Assembly (NCBI RefSeq): GCF_008014675.1
Contig: NZ_VOXD01000004.1
Location: 124,001 to 188,000, forward strand
Source: Neolewinella aurantiaca
GTDB taxonomy: Bacteria; Bacteroidota; Bacteroidia; Chitinophagales; Saprospiraceae
Direction: 5' to 3'
Length of the DNA stretch: 64,000 nt
Part shown: piece after piece, positions 52,146 to 60,935 of the stretch
How the letters are laid out: each line of letters begins with the position of its first letter
Position numbering within the stretch: position 1 is the first letter of the stretch
Notes under the pieces: model-generated
Seen by the model: the letters and a program-made list of their open reading frames with translations, nothing else
What the model was told of the DNA's origin: nothing
Databases searched by the model: none
Program-made: the position numbers and the translations under genes

Positions 52146-52165
52146 GGCGCGGACGCAGGTGCAAA
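52146..52165 (-). repeat. Interspersed GC element, copy R15 (intergenic)
   Basis: GGCGCGGACGCAGGTGCAAA on the plus strand, starting two bases after the terminator T-tract and opposite in direction to the neighbouring genes. Confidence 0.75.
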
Positions 52166-52198
52166 AAAAAGTTCAAGAGGCAAGGAGTACCGCTGGCG

Positions 52199-52254
52199 CG
52201 GCTTCAGCCGCAGCCTTTGAAAATAATCTTTGTAAGGCAAGGGCTAAAGCCGAA
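52199..52254. repeat. REP-like element, copy 1 of 2
   Basis: CGGCTTCAGCCG hairpin, then CAGCCTTTG and a second block AAGGCAAGGGCTAAAGCCGAA. The same arrangement is found at 63761-63814. Confidence 0.6.
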
Positions 52255-52286
52255 CCTGCTGTAACTTGACCCCAAACTGGTACATC

Positions 52287-52856
52287 ATGGAAAACCCCAT
52301 CCGCATTACTCTGGCCCGTAAGAAAACCGAACTGAAGCAGATCATTGAACTTCAGAAGAAAAACCTGCTGGAAACAGTAGATGAAAATACGGCCAAAGAT
52401 CAGGGCTTCGTTACGGCGGTACACAAGTACGAAGTACTGGAAGCCATGAACAATGCCGCCGCGACGGTGATTGCTAAAGACGGCAAATATGTGGTTGGTT
52501 ACGCCCTTACCATGAAGCGGGAGTTTGCCAACGACGTCCCAGCCCTCACCGAACTCTTCCACCAGCAAGACGAAGCGATCTGGAACGGTAGCCGCCTCGG
52601 CGACGAGAATTATCTCGTGATGGGCCAGATCTGCGTCGCCGAAGAAGCACGCGGTCACCGCGTGGCCGACCGGATGTACAAATACATGCGGTCTTGCTAC
52701 AGCCTGCATTACCCCTACCTCGTTACGGCCATAGATGCCCGAAACACGCGGTCGCAACGCGTGCATGAGCGGGTGGGCTTTAAGGAGCTTGTGCGCTTTT
52801 CATCGGAAGAAACGGGGAAGGACTGGATCATTGTCATCTGGGAATGGCGGGAGTGA
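52287..52856 (+). CDS. GNAT family N-acetyltransferase
   Basis: A 189-residue protein beginning MENPIRITLARKKTELKQII; ATG 52287 is chosen, since an in-frame ATG at 52266 adds only seven residues. The GNAT fold is seen in the strand VGYALTMKREF, the acetyl-CoA loop MGQICVAEEARGHRVADRMY (Q/R-x-x-G-x-G/A) and AIDARNTRSQRVHERVGF. It acetylates an unknown amine. The gene lies between the transketolase operon and the photolyase gene. Confidence 0.85.
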   Translation: MENPIRITLARKKTELKQIIELQKKNLLETVDENTAKDQGFVTAVHKYEVLEAMNNAAATVIAKDGKYVVGYALTMKREFANDVPALTELFHQQDEAIWNGSRLGDENYLVMGQICVAEEARGHRVADRMYKYMRSCYSLHYPYLVTAIDARNTRSQRVHERVGFKELVRFSSEETGKDWIIVIWEWRE

Positions 52857-52904
52857 TTTCTGCACTTATTACGATAAAAGGCCGCGGACCGGAAGCTGAA
52901 GGCT

Positions 52905-52932
52905 GCGCTCTTCTGAGCGCGTGGTTTTTTTT
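52905..52932 (+). terminator. Rho-independent terminator after the acetyltransferase gene
   Basis: Six-base arms GCGCTC and GAGCGC with loop TTCT, followed by GTGG and eight Ts. Confidence 0.7.
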
Positions 52933-53121
52933 GGGGCAAGGCAGACGCATAGGATTCGATTTTAAGCTTTTAACTCGAGACCATAGTCACCGCCTAAGAG
53001 CTTGCAACCCAAAACGCGTAGCGTTTTCACTAGCCCGTCCCCCGTGGAGAGGGGATTTGCATCCGATCCGTAAACCAGGGAGGAGAGTGAACCATTTTCC
53101 GACATCCGGGATTATAGCACT

Positions 53122-54474
53122 ATGTCTCAACCAACCCTCTTTTGGCACCGCCGCGATCTAAGAATACACGACAACGCTGGCCTCTACCGCGCGCTCAAGG
53201 CTGGCGGGCCGGTTATTCCCATTTTCATTTTCGATTACGAAATCCTGACCCAGTTGCCTTCTGAAGACGCGCGCGTCGTCTTTATCCACAATAGTGTGAC
53301 GGAGTTAGCGGAAGCATACCGGGAGCATGGCGGAGACCTGCGGGTCTACTATGGCAAGCCACTAAACGTATGGGATGAGATCAGAAAGGAGTATGACCTC
53401 GCTGCTGTTTATACGAATCGTGATTACGAGCCCTACGCTAAAGTCCGTGACCTGGCCGTAAAGGAATTACTGGCAAAACACGGTGTCAGTTTTCATGACT
53501 TCAAAGATCATATCATCTTTGAGAGCGAGGAAGTACAGAAAAACGACGGAGGCCCCTATACCGTCTACACGCCTTACTGGCGTAAATGGAAGACGATGAT
53601 GGAAAGCCGGATGGTGCCGTTTGAAGGAGGAGAGGTGAGCTTTTACCTCAAGCCTTACCCAACGGAGAAATACCTGAAAAACCTCAGGCAGGGTAAAGCG
53701 AAGGAATCGATCCCGACCCTGGCAGAAATGGGGTTTAAAGAGGTTAAGCCGGACATCCCAGCTAAGGAGGTGCCGCGCAAGGTCATCCGCACTTACGATG
53801 AAACCCGCGACATTCCCGGCGTAAAGGGAACCAGTGAGCTGAGCGTACACTTCCGCCACGGAACTGTCTCCATCCGTGAAAAGGCACGCAAGGCACTGGG
53901 CCTGAACGAGACCTACCTGAAAGAGCTGGTGTGGAGAGATTTTTATTCCAACATCCTCCAGGCTTTTCCGAAGGTGGTAGATGGCCCCTTCCGCGAAGAG
54001 TACAAAGCAATACCGTGGGAAAACAATGAGGAGCAGTTCAAAGCCTGGTGCGAGGGCAAAACGGGAGTACCTATCGTTGACGCAGGAATGCGCCAGCTGA
54101 ACGAATCGGGTTGGATGCACAACCGGGTGCGGATGATCGTAGCCAGCTATCTCACCAAGCACCTCCTCATCGACTGGCGCTGGGGTGAAGCCTACTTCGC
54201 AGAGAAACTGCTGGATTACGAACTGGCCAGTAACAACGGCGGCTGGCAGTGGGCCGCTGGTTGCGGTACCGACGCCCAGCCCTACTTCCGGATATTCAAC
54301 TACGACAGCCAGCAGAAGAAATTCGATAAAGACTACAAATACGTCAAAGAGTGGGTGCCGGAGTACGGGACTCCCGATTATCCCTCAGAGCCCCTGGTGG
54401 AACACAAATGGGGCCGGGAACGCGCACTGCGCGTCTACAAAGAAGCACTTGCGGAGGCAAGAGGAGAGAAGTAA
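53122..54474 (+). CDS. phr: Class I CPD DNA photolyase (cryptochrome/photolyase family)
   Basis: A 450-residue flavoprotein. The N-terminal antenna domain begins WHRRDLRIHDNAGL. The C-terminal FAD-binding part has VPIVDAGMRQLNESGWMHNRVRM, WRWGEAYFAEKLLDYELASN, NGGWQWAAGCGTDAQPYFR, and further conserved tryptophans that form the electron-transfer chain. It repairs cyclobutane pyrimidine dimers with blue light. The start ATG 53122 is preceded by a short leader without a clear promoter. No neighbouring repair genes are present. Whether it is a CPD photolyase or a related class cannot be settled without a tree. Confidence 0.92.
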   Translation: MSQPTLFWHRRDLRIHDNAGLYRALKAGGPVIPIFIFDYEILTQLPSEDARVVFIHNSVTELAEAYREHGGDLRVYYGKPLNVWDEIRKEYDLAAVYTNRDYEPYAKVRDLAVKELLAKHGVSFHDFKDHIIFESEEVQKNDGGPYTVYTPYWRKWKTMMESRMVPFEGGEVSFYLKPYPTEKYLKNLRQGKAKESIPTLAEMGFKEVKPDIPAKEVPRKVIRTYDETRDIPGVKGTSELSVHFRHGTVSIREKARKALGLNETYLKELVWRDFYSNILQAFPKVVDGPFREEYKAIPWENNEEQFKAWCEGKTGVPIVDAGMRQLNESGWMHNRVRMIVASYLTKHLLIDWRWGEAYFAEKLLDYELASNNGGWQWAAGCGTDAQPYFRIFNYDSQQKKFDKDYKYVKEWVPEYGTPDYPSEPLVEHKWGRERALRVYKEALAEARGEK

Positions 54475-54522
54475 GAAGGAGCACGAGCCAGCTGCCGGAG
54501 GAGAGGATTTAGTAAGCTCGCC

Positions 54523-54541
54523 CTGCACCTGCGATCGCGCC
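54523..54541 (+). repeat. Interspersed GC element, copy R16 (intergenic)
   Basis: CTGCACCTGCGATCGCGCC, in which the centre is GCGATCGC. It lies 97 bp upstream of the next gene in the same direction. Confidence 0.75.
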
Positions 54542-54586
54542 GAAAAAAATACTTGTTTTAACGCCGATAATGGGGTGAGTATGGGG

Positions 54587-54617
54587 TTGAGTTAGGGTAG
54601 TGATAAAACTAACTTTG
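54587..54617 (+). promoter_or_regulatory. Promoter TTG-N20-TAACTTTG
   Basis: TTG (54587-54589) and TAACTTTG (54610-54617) are spaced exactly 20 bases. Transcription would start near 54624, which excludes the GTG at 54617 and supports ATG 54638. Confidence 0.7.
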
Positions 54618-54637
54618 TGGCAAACCCAATCACCGCA

Positions 54638-55870
54638 ATGAATTCCTTCCTTTCCTCCGTCATGCTGACGGCCCTCACCCTCATTTTTACCACGAACGTT
54701 TCTGCTCAGGCACGCCTGAACCTGTTTACCGATTGCCAGTGTAACAAAACCCTGCTGAAGCAGGAAATCAACTATGTCAACCATGCGCTCGACCCGGCCA
54801 GCGCACAGGTCAACCTGTTCATCGTCACCAATTACCTGAGCAATGGCGGCAAGGTTTTTAACCTGAGTTTTAAGGGGCAGCACGAACTGGAGGGTAATCA
54901 ACTGAGCTTTAAGGTGCCCGTATCAGCCGTGATGACCGGCCGGGAAGTAGATGAGGAACTAACAAGCCGGATCAAGCTCGGTCTTGCGGGCTTTCTGGCG
55001 GGGACCTCTTACGCCGCCCTGGCTGATGTGAAGGTAGATATCGAAGAGGAAAACCAGGATGAAGCGGAAGACCGAACAGACAATTGGAATGCCTGGATTT
55101 TCGAAGCTTATGCCCGCTTCAATACCAATAAGGAGAGCCAACGGGGCCGTACCGATCTGCGTATGGGGTTCGAGGCCGACCGCACAACCCCCGAATTGCG
55201 CGTTCGCTTTGCACCGAACTTCTTTTACCGGAGTCAGTCCGTTACCCAAACCGATGGCTCTGAACTCATATCGTTGCGTAAAGACATCTGGGCCAATTCA
55301 TCGGTGGTGAAGAGTATCGGTGATCATTGGTCGGTTGGCTTTTTTGCCAGCGGAAGTTCCTCTACCTTCCGGAACATCGATTATGGAATCTGGATCGCCC
55401 CGGCGATTGAGTACAATTTTTTCAACTACAACGAGGTCCCGTTCAAAGAATTTACGGTCGCTTACCGCGTGGGCTGGACGCACAATGATTACAGCGAAGA
55501 GACGGTCTTTTTAAGAACAGAGGAAAGTCTGGTCCGGCAGGTGCTCGACGCCAATCTGAGGATGCGCCAGCGCTGGGGGAACATCTTTGCGGGGCTCTCC
55601 GGCGGTAACTATCTCAACGATTTCAGCAAAAACCGCCTCTCGCTCAACGGTCAGGCAGATGTGCGCCTCATCAAAGGGCTTTCTTTCAATGTTGGCGGTA
55701 GCTACCAGATCATCAACGACCAAATCAGTTTGCCGCGTGGTGAAGCTTCCGTAGAAGACATCCTTTTGGGCCAGTCTCAGTTAGCGACGAACTTCGAAGC
55801 AGACCTCAGTTTTGGGCTCAAATACACCTTCGGGTCGCTTTACAACAACGTGGTCAATACACGACTGTAA
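54638..55870 (+). CDS. Exported protein with an outer-membrane barrel-like end, unknown
   Basis: A 410-residue protein with a signal peptide (MNSFLSSVMLTALTLIF), a Cys pair just after (DCQCNK), a helical/beta middle region, and a C-terminal half of amphipathic beta strands rich in aromatic and polar residues (LSFNVGGSYQIINDQISL, FEADLSFGLKYTFGSLYNN) that looks like a small outer-membrane barrel. I do not recognise the family. ATG 54638 is supported by the promoter. It is convergent with the next lipoprotein gene. Confidence 0.6.
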   Translation: MNSFLSSVMLTALTLIFTTNVSAQARLNLFTDCQCNKTLLKQEINYVNHALDPASAQVNLFIVTNYLSNGGKVFNLSFKGQHELEGNQLSFKVPVSAVMTGREVDEELTSRIKLGLAGFLAGTSYAALADVKVDIEEENQDEAEDRTDNWNAWIFEAYARFNTNKESQRGRTDLRMGFEADRTTPELRVRFAPNFFYRSQSVTQTDGSELISLRKDIWANSSVVKSIGDHWSVGFFASGSSSTFRNIDYGIWIAPAIEYNFFNYNEVPFKEFTVAYRVGWTHNDYSEETVFLRTEESLVRQVLDANLRMRQRWGNIFAGLSGGNYLNDFSKNRLSLNGQADVRLIKGLSFNVGGSYQIINDQISLPRGEASVEDILLGQSQLATNFEADLSFGLKYTFGSLYNNVVNTRL

Positions 55871-55906
55871 TCAGGAGGAGCTTTCACTCTGCGTTCAGGA
55901 TACAGT

Positions 55907-57019
55907 TTACCTCGATTCGGGGAGCTTAACTCTGATCATCAGTTGCTCGACTTCCGGGCCCCACTCATGAAAGCTGACTATTTTCCCCCGGCTGTCAACC
56001 CTGACTGCAGAGGGCAGGTAACCGGTGCAATTGAGGCGCAGACAGGTTTTTGACGTTGCCTGAAACAAAGGGATGAGAATCCCTTCCTCTTCGATCAGGG
56101 TTCTGATGTGATCCCCCGAGCTGAAACGGGAAATGGCCACGAGATCGAACGTTTCGCGCTGTTGTTCCGGGATGGACTGGTAGAGGCTGTCCAGTTTCAA
56201 CAGCTTCTTTTCTCCCCGGAACCCGCCCCAGAAGTATATGATGAGCTCTTTCCCCGGGGTTCGTTTAATGTGGGTGAGGCTACCGTCGGGGTCCTTGACG
56301 GGAACCTGCTTGTAGTTGAGGTCTATCTCGGCGGTAAGCGACAGGCCCCGGCTGTTGGTCAGGCGCTCAATGATGATCGAGCCGTAATCTTCTCCGATGG
56401 AACGAAGGACATACGTATGTTGCCCGACCCGAAAAACGGTTTGCCGACTCACGGGGCCTACACTTTCCATATCCAGCACGATGGGCATGGTATCGTTGCC
56501 CGGAGTGGTGAGCAGTAGTTGATCCGGTTGGGGCTGGTATTCCCGGAAATCCCAGTCGAAAGCCGGGCCGGTGGTATGGATAATTGCGATCCTGATCGAA
56601 TCTCCGCCCAGCACAACGTCCGCAGCCGGGATGTCTACTCTCACGCGATGGTTGTTGAGCAGAGAAATGATGTTGATTCCGGAGTCGATGGAGTCGATTT
56701 TTCGCTCCCACCCGGGGTATTGCTGACGGGAACGGTAACCGGTGGGTGATTCCGTCATTTCGTACCAGATCCGGTCGCTGCGGAATTTGAGGTGTGGCCC
56801 TTCCTGAACGATGGTGTCCTGTGTATTCCAGATTTCGGCCCACCTCGTAGAGTCTTCGATGGAATAGTAAATCTGTTTATAACTGTAGGTGACGTTCTTG
56901 ATGCGTTTGTCTAACCTGATTTCCTGCACGAGGGGGTTGGCTTGAAAATCGGGTGCACACGCGGTGAGTGCACCCAAAAGGGACGCAAGGATCAGAGAAA
57001 TGAGGGAAGCGGGTTTCAT
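55907..57019 (-). CDS. Lipoprotein with thioredoxin-like C-terminal region, unknown
   Basis: A 370-residue lipoprotein: signal peptide, lipobox LTAC, then about 220 residues of beta-rich unknown sequence (VRVDIPAADVVLGGDSIRIA). The final 120 residues (GKELIIYFWGGFRGEKKLLKL, then LVAISRFSSGDHIRTLI, then CLRLNCTGYLPSAVRVDSRG) resemble a TlpA/thioredoxin fold with cysteines in an unusual position. It is probably tethered in the periplasm. An interspersed element lies upstream in the same direction. Confidence 0.6.
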   Translation of the reverse strand: MKPASLISLILASLLGALTACAPDFQANPLVQEIRLDKRIKNVTYSYKQIYYSIEDSTRWAEIWNTQDTIVQEGPHLKFRSDRIWYEMTESPTGYRSRQQYPGWERKIDSIDSGINIISLLNNHRVRVDIPAADVVLGGDSIRIAIIHTTGPAFDWDFREYQPQPDQLLLTTPGNDTMPIVLDMESVGPVSRQTVFRVGQHTYVLRSIGEDYGSIIIERLTNSRGLSLTAEIDLNYKQVPVKDPDGSLTHIKRTPGKELIIYFWGGFRGEKKLLKLDSLYQSIPEQQRETFDLVAISRFSSGDHIRTLIEEEGILIPLFQATSKTCLRLNCTGYLPSAVRVDSRGKIVSFHEWGPEVEQLMIRVKLPESR

Positions 57020-57106
57020 CCTTGCAAGGTCGGGGGCAGGGTGGAGGCGAGCAACTTTCGGGGTGTGAATAAATGGTTAAAACACCGAGCGATCAGCCTG
57101 CCGACC

Positions 57107-57127
57107 GGGCGCGGCCGCAGGTGCAAT
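57107..57127 (-). repeat. Interspersed GC element, copy R17 (intergenic)
   Basis: Perfect consensus on the minus strand (TTGCACCTGCGGCCGCGCCC), 88 bp upstream of the lipoprotein start and in its direction. Confidence 0.82.
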
Positions 57128-57172
57128 AATGGTTGTTCGGGAAGGCCCGGACTGTTTTGTGCGGGGCTGACT

Positions 57173-58372
57173 CTAGTTCAGGCTTTTGTCCGGCGCCGGA
57201 GCCGCAGCGTGATAATCCCGCGCAATGATGTCGGCGTATTTGTCGAGCAGTTCACGTACCCTGGCCGAAGAATCGGACGCAACAATCACCCCTACGTGCT
57301 GGGGCTTGTCCATTTTCCAGACAACCTCGGGGTCATTGAAAGGAGCCATGTCTGGCCGCTCGAAGCGAGAGAGGGAGACGACGATGCCGGCCTGATCGTA
57401 GCGGCGTTCGGGCAAATGATAGGCTTGTTTGTGTGCTTTTGCGGATTCGAGCCTGGCCCATTCTTCCCACAGGCTGATGCCTGTGGCGGCTTCTACCATT
57501 TCGGCAAGGTGGGCGCCGCCCACCCGGCTGGCGGTTTCCAAAAAAACGAACTCTCCGGAGGGAAGCTTAATGAACTCGGTGTGGCTGGCGCTGAACTGCA
57601 TCTTGAAAGCGTGCATCACGTCGGCCGTAAGCCTGCGAAGGTGCTCGGCATCAGCATCGTTGTAGGGGACGCTAACGGAGCGGAAGATGCCCCCGCCGTG
57701 CGCCACCTCGAAGGGAGTGTCAAGGTAGCGGGAAACCTGGCAGAAGACGATTTCGCCGTCGACGCTGATCGAGTCGGCATGATAGACATCGCCGGGCCGA
57801 AACTGCTCAACGAGGTACTGGCTGCGCTTATCGCCAAGGCTGTGTACTACCCGCCAGAGCTCTTCGGCGGAGTGGACTTTTGTGATTCCCGTGGCGCTGG
57901 CTTCGCCGCGCGGCTTCACCAGGCAAGGGTACTCAATGGTGTTCGCAAACTCCGTCAGCTCAATGTCGTTGAACAGCGAAGAGAACTTCGGTACCGGCAC
58001 GCCCTGGTCACGGGCTTGTATTCGCATAGCGAGCTTATCGCGGAAATAACGGGCCGTGGTTTGGCCCATGCCCGGAATACGAAACTCCTCACGGAGGTAG
58101 GCGGCCTTCTCTACGTCAAAATCGTCCATGGCAATGATCCGGTCGATCTTGCGGCTTTTCATCAGCCAGGCCAGGCCTTTGGCCAGGTTGCCGAGGTTGG
58201 CCGGTTCGTTGCTGTCGGACTCCATAAACAGCATTTCGTCAATTGCTTCGGTGGGCCAGCCGATGTGCTCCAGCTTCTTCATCGTCAGCAATATGATGTT
58301 ATTGCCGGCGGCTTTGGCTGCTTTCAGAAAAGGAGCACCTTTATGGTAACAGGAAATGCAGAGGAAAGTCAT
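57173..58372 (-). CDS. ATP-grasp domain protein
   Basis: A 399-residue enzyme with an ATP-grasp fold (about residues 95-310): EYPCLVKPRGEASATGITKV is the ATP-binding loop and EFIKLPSGEFVFLETASRVGG the metal-binding end. The N-terminal domain starts MTFLCISCYHKGAPFLKAA; ATG 58372 is chosen over 58549 because this is the usual beginning. ATP-grasp enzymes ligate carboxylates to amines or thiols; relatives include carbamoyl phosphate synthase-like and amino-acid ligases. The product is unknown, as no neighbour gives a hint. Confidence 0.8.
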   Translation of the reverse strand: MTFLCISCYHKGAPFLKAAKAAGNNIILLTMKKLEHIGWPTEAIDEMLFMESDSNEPANLGNLAKGLAWLMKSRKIDRIIAMDDFDVEKAAYLREEFRIPGMGQTTARYFRDKLAMRIQARDQGVPVPKFSSLFNDIELTEFANTIEYPCLVKPRGEASATGITKVHSAEELWRVVHSLGDKRSQYLVEQFRPGDVYHADSISVDGEIVFCQVSRYLDTPFEVAHGGGIFRSVSVPYNDADAEHLRRLTADVMHAFKMQFSASHTEFIKLPSGEFVFLETASRVGGAHLAEMVEAATGISLWEEWARLESAKAHKQAYHLPERRYDQAGIVVSLSRFERPDMAPFNDPEVVWKMDKPQHVGVIVASDSSARVRELLDKYADIIARDYHAAAPAPDKSLN

Positions 58373-58701
58373 AGTTAGATCGTTGGTCTTTTGGATCATT
58401 GATTTTTCAGAGGAGCCGCTGTTGCACGCCCCAACATTTATTGAGGGCCACGGGAAGGTGTACGCTACGCAAACGGCTGCATTCTTATTAATGCGCAACT
58501 GCGAGGCAATAACCTCCGGTAAATCTAACCATAGTTTTGTGAAATGCATTGTTCTCCGATAAACTTACTTTGCATCCTGCGTTTGCGCCTGAAAATGGAC
58601 CGCAGGTGAACCCAAAAAGCCCCGGAGGTTGTACTATTGTTGCGGTTACCGCCGATATGCCTGCGGTGACCCTGAATTTTTAACAATATAAAACACTAAT
58701 A
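58373..58701. other. Noncoding region between divergent genes
   Basis: No supported gene in 329 bases. It contains interspersed copy R18 (58569-58589). The segment TTACTTTGC at its left edge resembles a -7 element. Confidence 0.4.
58569..58589 (+). repeat. Interspersed GC element, variant copy R18 (intergenic)
   Basis: TTTGCATCCTGCGTTTGCGCC with one inserted base, upstream of and in the same direction as the thioredoxin-like gene. Confidence 0.6.
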
Positions 58702-59259
58702 ATGGCTCTCGTAGAATCCACCATGCTTCCCATCGGTACCAAGGCACCCTGGTTCGAACTGCAAGACACGATCTCACCGGTACAACTGAACCTCGACGAT
58801 GTCCGGGGCGAAAAGGGCACCCTCGTCTATTTCATCTGCAACCACTGTCCCTACGTAATTTACACGATCGATGAACTGGTGAACGTTGCCATGGATTTTG
58901 AAGATAAAGGCGTTGGCGCAGTTGCCATCAGTAGCAATGATGTCGATAATTACCCCCTCGACAGCCCCGACAATATGGAGGCTTTCGCGATGAAGCATTA
59001 TTTCAATTTCCCCTACCTCTACGACGAAGACCAGTCGGTTGCCAAAGCCTACGCCGCCGCCTGCACACCTGATATTTACCTTTTCGACGGAGAAGATAAA
59101 CTCTACTACCGCGGCCGCCTCGATGCCAACCGCCCCGGCTCCGGCCTCGGCTCCGACGGGAAAGACCTGCGCGCCGCCATCAAATCTATGCTCGCCGGTG
59201 AACCCTCTCCTGAGAAACAGTACCCAAGCGCCGGCTGCAACATCAAATGGAAGTCTTAG
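58702..59259 (+). CDS. Thioredoxin/peroxiredoxin-like family protein
   Basis: A 185-residue protein with a thioredoxin fold: LEDDTISPVQLNLDDVRGEK-type start (about 20-40), the redox motif FICNHCPYV (CNHC, about residues 50-53), and the cis-proline segment CTPDIYLFDGED. Relatives are AhpC/TSA- and TlpA-like proteins. There is no signal peptide, so it is probably cytoplasmic. The stop at 59259 abuts a dense tandem/inverted repeat. Confidence 0.85.
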   Translation: MALVESTMLPIGTKAPWFELQDTISPVQLNLDDVRGEKGTLVYFICNHCPYVIYTIDELVNVAMDFEDKGVGAVAISSNDVDNYPLDSPDNMEAFAMKHYFNFPYLYDEDQSVAKAYAAACTPDIYLFDGEDKLYYRGRLDANRPGSGLGSDGKDLRAAIKSMLAGEPSPEKQYPSAGCNIKWKS

Positions 59260-59260
59260 A

Positions 59261-59394
59261 GTCGGGAGTATCTGAGTCGGGAGTCGGGAGTCGTGAGTCA
59301 CGACTCCCGACTCCCGACTCCTATACTCCCGACTCCCGACTCAGACACTCCCGACTCCTACACTCCCGACTCCCGACTCAGATACTCCTGATTC
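59261..59394. repeat. Heptamer repeat cluster containing a 23-bp perfect inverted repeat
   Basis: About fifteen copies of the word TCGGGAG or its complement CTCCCGA in 134 bases. A perfect inverted repeat with 23-base arms (59274-59296 and 59298-59320) is included. It lies between two convergent genes and runs into the 3' end of the glycosyltransferase, encoding its last residues. Confidence 0.88.
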
Positions 59395-60338
59395 ACCAAC
59401 TCTCCCCTCCGGACTTCACGCACCTTATACGGCCGTTTGTTCTGGCTTTCGTAGTAAGTACGCATCAGGACTTCTACGATAATGCCAACGGTGATCAATT
59501 GGATCCCGGCCATTACGAGCAGGACACCGAGGATGAGAATCGGTCTTCCCCATACATCTTCGCCCATCAGTTTGATCACAAAGAGGTAGACATTGATCAG
59601 TGCTCCGATGCTGAAGAGTAACAGGCCGGCCTGCGCAAACAAGTGCATCGGCTTCTGCATGTATTTCTTGAAGAAAAGCATCAGCATAAGATCGCTTACT
59701 ACTTTAAACGTGCGGCCAAGGCCGTACTTACTGACGCCGAACTGCCGGGCGTGGTGGCGCACGGGAATCTGCGTGATACGGGCGCCTTCCAGGCTGGCAA
59801 GTACGGAAATGAAACGGTGGAGCTCACCGTAAATCCCCATGTCTTTCGCTATTTCGGAACGAAATACCTTCAGTGCACAACCGTAGTCGCGGAGGTGGAC
59901 GCCGCTGAGGTTGCGAATAATCCAGTTGGCGATCCGGCTGGGAATCTTGCGGAGCAGCGCTCCGTCCTGGCGGTTTACGCGCTCTCCCACCACGAGGTCC
60001 CATTCGTCGCCCTCAACGAGTTTGAGCATGTCGGGGATGTCGAGCGGATCGTTCTGGAGGTCACCATCCATTGTGGCGATGAAATCGCCCCTTGCGATGT
60101 CGATGCCCGCCATAAGTGCGAGGCTTTGACCATAGTTCTTGCGGAACTCCACAAAAACGAGCCGGGGGTCATCGATGCTTTTGAGTTCTTTGACGGTTCC
60201 ATCGGTACTGCCGTCGTCTACGTAGACGATCTCGTAGTCGGTGATGTTGGCGCCCAAAAGGGCGCCGTTGATCCGGTCGATCAGGGGCCGGATGTTCTCT
60301 AGCTCGTTGTAAACGGTTACTACTACGGATAGCTTCAT
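59358..60338 (-). CDS. DPM1/ArnC-like GT2 polyprenyl-phosphate glycosyltransferase
   Basis: A 326-residue membrane-anchored GT2 enzyme. The catalytic domain has VVVTVYNELENI, YVDDGSTDGTVKEL and TMDGDLQNDPLDIPDML (DXD, about residues 90-110); two transmembrane helices follow (about 233-260 and 270-295). This is the layout of dolichyl/polyprenyl phosphate sugar synthases such as ArnC and DPM1, which supply lipid-phosphate sugar donors to enzymes like the ArnT-like protein at 30943-32628. The extreme C-terminus (EYLSRESGV) is encoded by the heptamer repeat and is probably not functional. Confidence 0.88.
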   Translation of the reverse strand: MKLSVVVTVYNELENIRPLIDRINGALLGANITDYEIVYVDDGSTDGTVKELKSIDDPRLVFVEFRKNYGQSLALMAGIDIARGDFIATMDGDLQNDPLDIPDMLKLVEGDEWDLVVGERVNRQDGALLRKIPSRIANWIIRNLSGVHLRDYGCALKVFRSEIAKDMGIYGELHRFISVLASLEGARITQIPVRHHARQFGVSKYGLGRTFKVVSDLMLMLFFKKYMQKPMHLFAQAGLLLFSIGALINVYLFVIKLMGEDVWGRPILILGVLLVMAGIQLITVGIIVEVLMRTYYESQNKRPYKVREVRRGELVNQEYLSRESGV

Positions 60339-60428
60339 GGAGGCAAAGGTAATGTGGGAAGGCCGGAAGCCGAAGTGTATGATTAGACCTTCGGAGACCC
60401 GAAGCTCCTGGTGGAACAGCTGAGGGCC

Positions 60429-60935
60429 TTATTTCAGTTTTTCAACGATCTGGTTGAGAGGGAGGTTAAGCCCGATCACGATCCCTTCGGGATCGATGAG
60501 GTAATTAGTGGGCACCTGCTTGATACCATAAAGGGAAGCAACGTTGCCACTAAGGAATTTGAAGCTGTTCGTTTGGTCCATCACCTGATAGGGCCAGTTG
60601 CGGTGATCTTTGGTTATTGCCCGCTGCCAGGCCGCGCTGTCCCGCTCGATGGCAATACTCACGATGGTAAGCCGGTCCCGGGTTTGTTGGTTGAGTTGCA
60701 CCAGATCGGGGCTTTCGCGGCGGCACGGGCCGCACCAGCTTCCCCAGAAATCAAGCAGGACGTAGCGCCCCCGCAGATCATGCAGGCTGAATGTTTTGCC
60801 GTCGGCACGCATGGCGGTGAAGTCGGCAGCGGTGTCTAGCGCTCCTACGTTTGGGGTGAAGTACCAGGCCCGTCCGCCAAACCAGAGGGCAAGGATGACG
60901 AGAGGGATGAAAAACTTTCTACCAGGCATCTTCAT
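60429..60935 (-). CDS. TlpA-like thioredoxin domain protein, membrane-anchored
   Basis: A 168-residue protein with one N-terminal transmembrane segment (residues about 5-25) and a TlpA/ResA-type thioredoxin domain. The active-site sequence WGSWCGPCRRESP is intact, and the cis-proline occurs in VPTNYLIDPEG. It acts as a periplasmic thiol-disulfide reductase, for instance in cytochrome c or envelope-protein maturation. ATG 60935 (with an alternative at 60929) is chosen as the start of the membrane anchor; it overlaps the upstream gene's end by about 17 bases, so the two are coupled. Confidence 0.85.
   Translation of the reverse strand: MKMPGRKFFIPLVILALWFGGRAWYFTPNVGALDTAADFTAMRADGKTFSLHDLRGRYVLLDFWGSWCGPCRRESPDLVQLNQQTRDRLTIVSIAIERDSAAWQRAITKDHRNWPYQVMDQTNSFKFLSGNVASLYGIKQVPTNYLIDPEGIVIGLNLPLNQIVEKLK

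Noticed and set aside
56942-58378. Plus-strand open frame of 478 codons
   Set aside because: It lies antisense to the ATP-grasp gene and the lipoprotein start; no domain is recognisable and the minus-strand genes are convincing.
59261-59394. CRISPR array or phage attachment site
   Set aside because: The words are heptamers in both orientations without spacers of constant length, and no integrase or cas gene is near.
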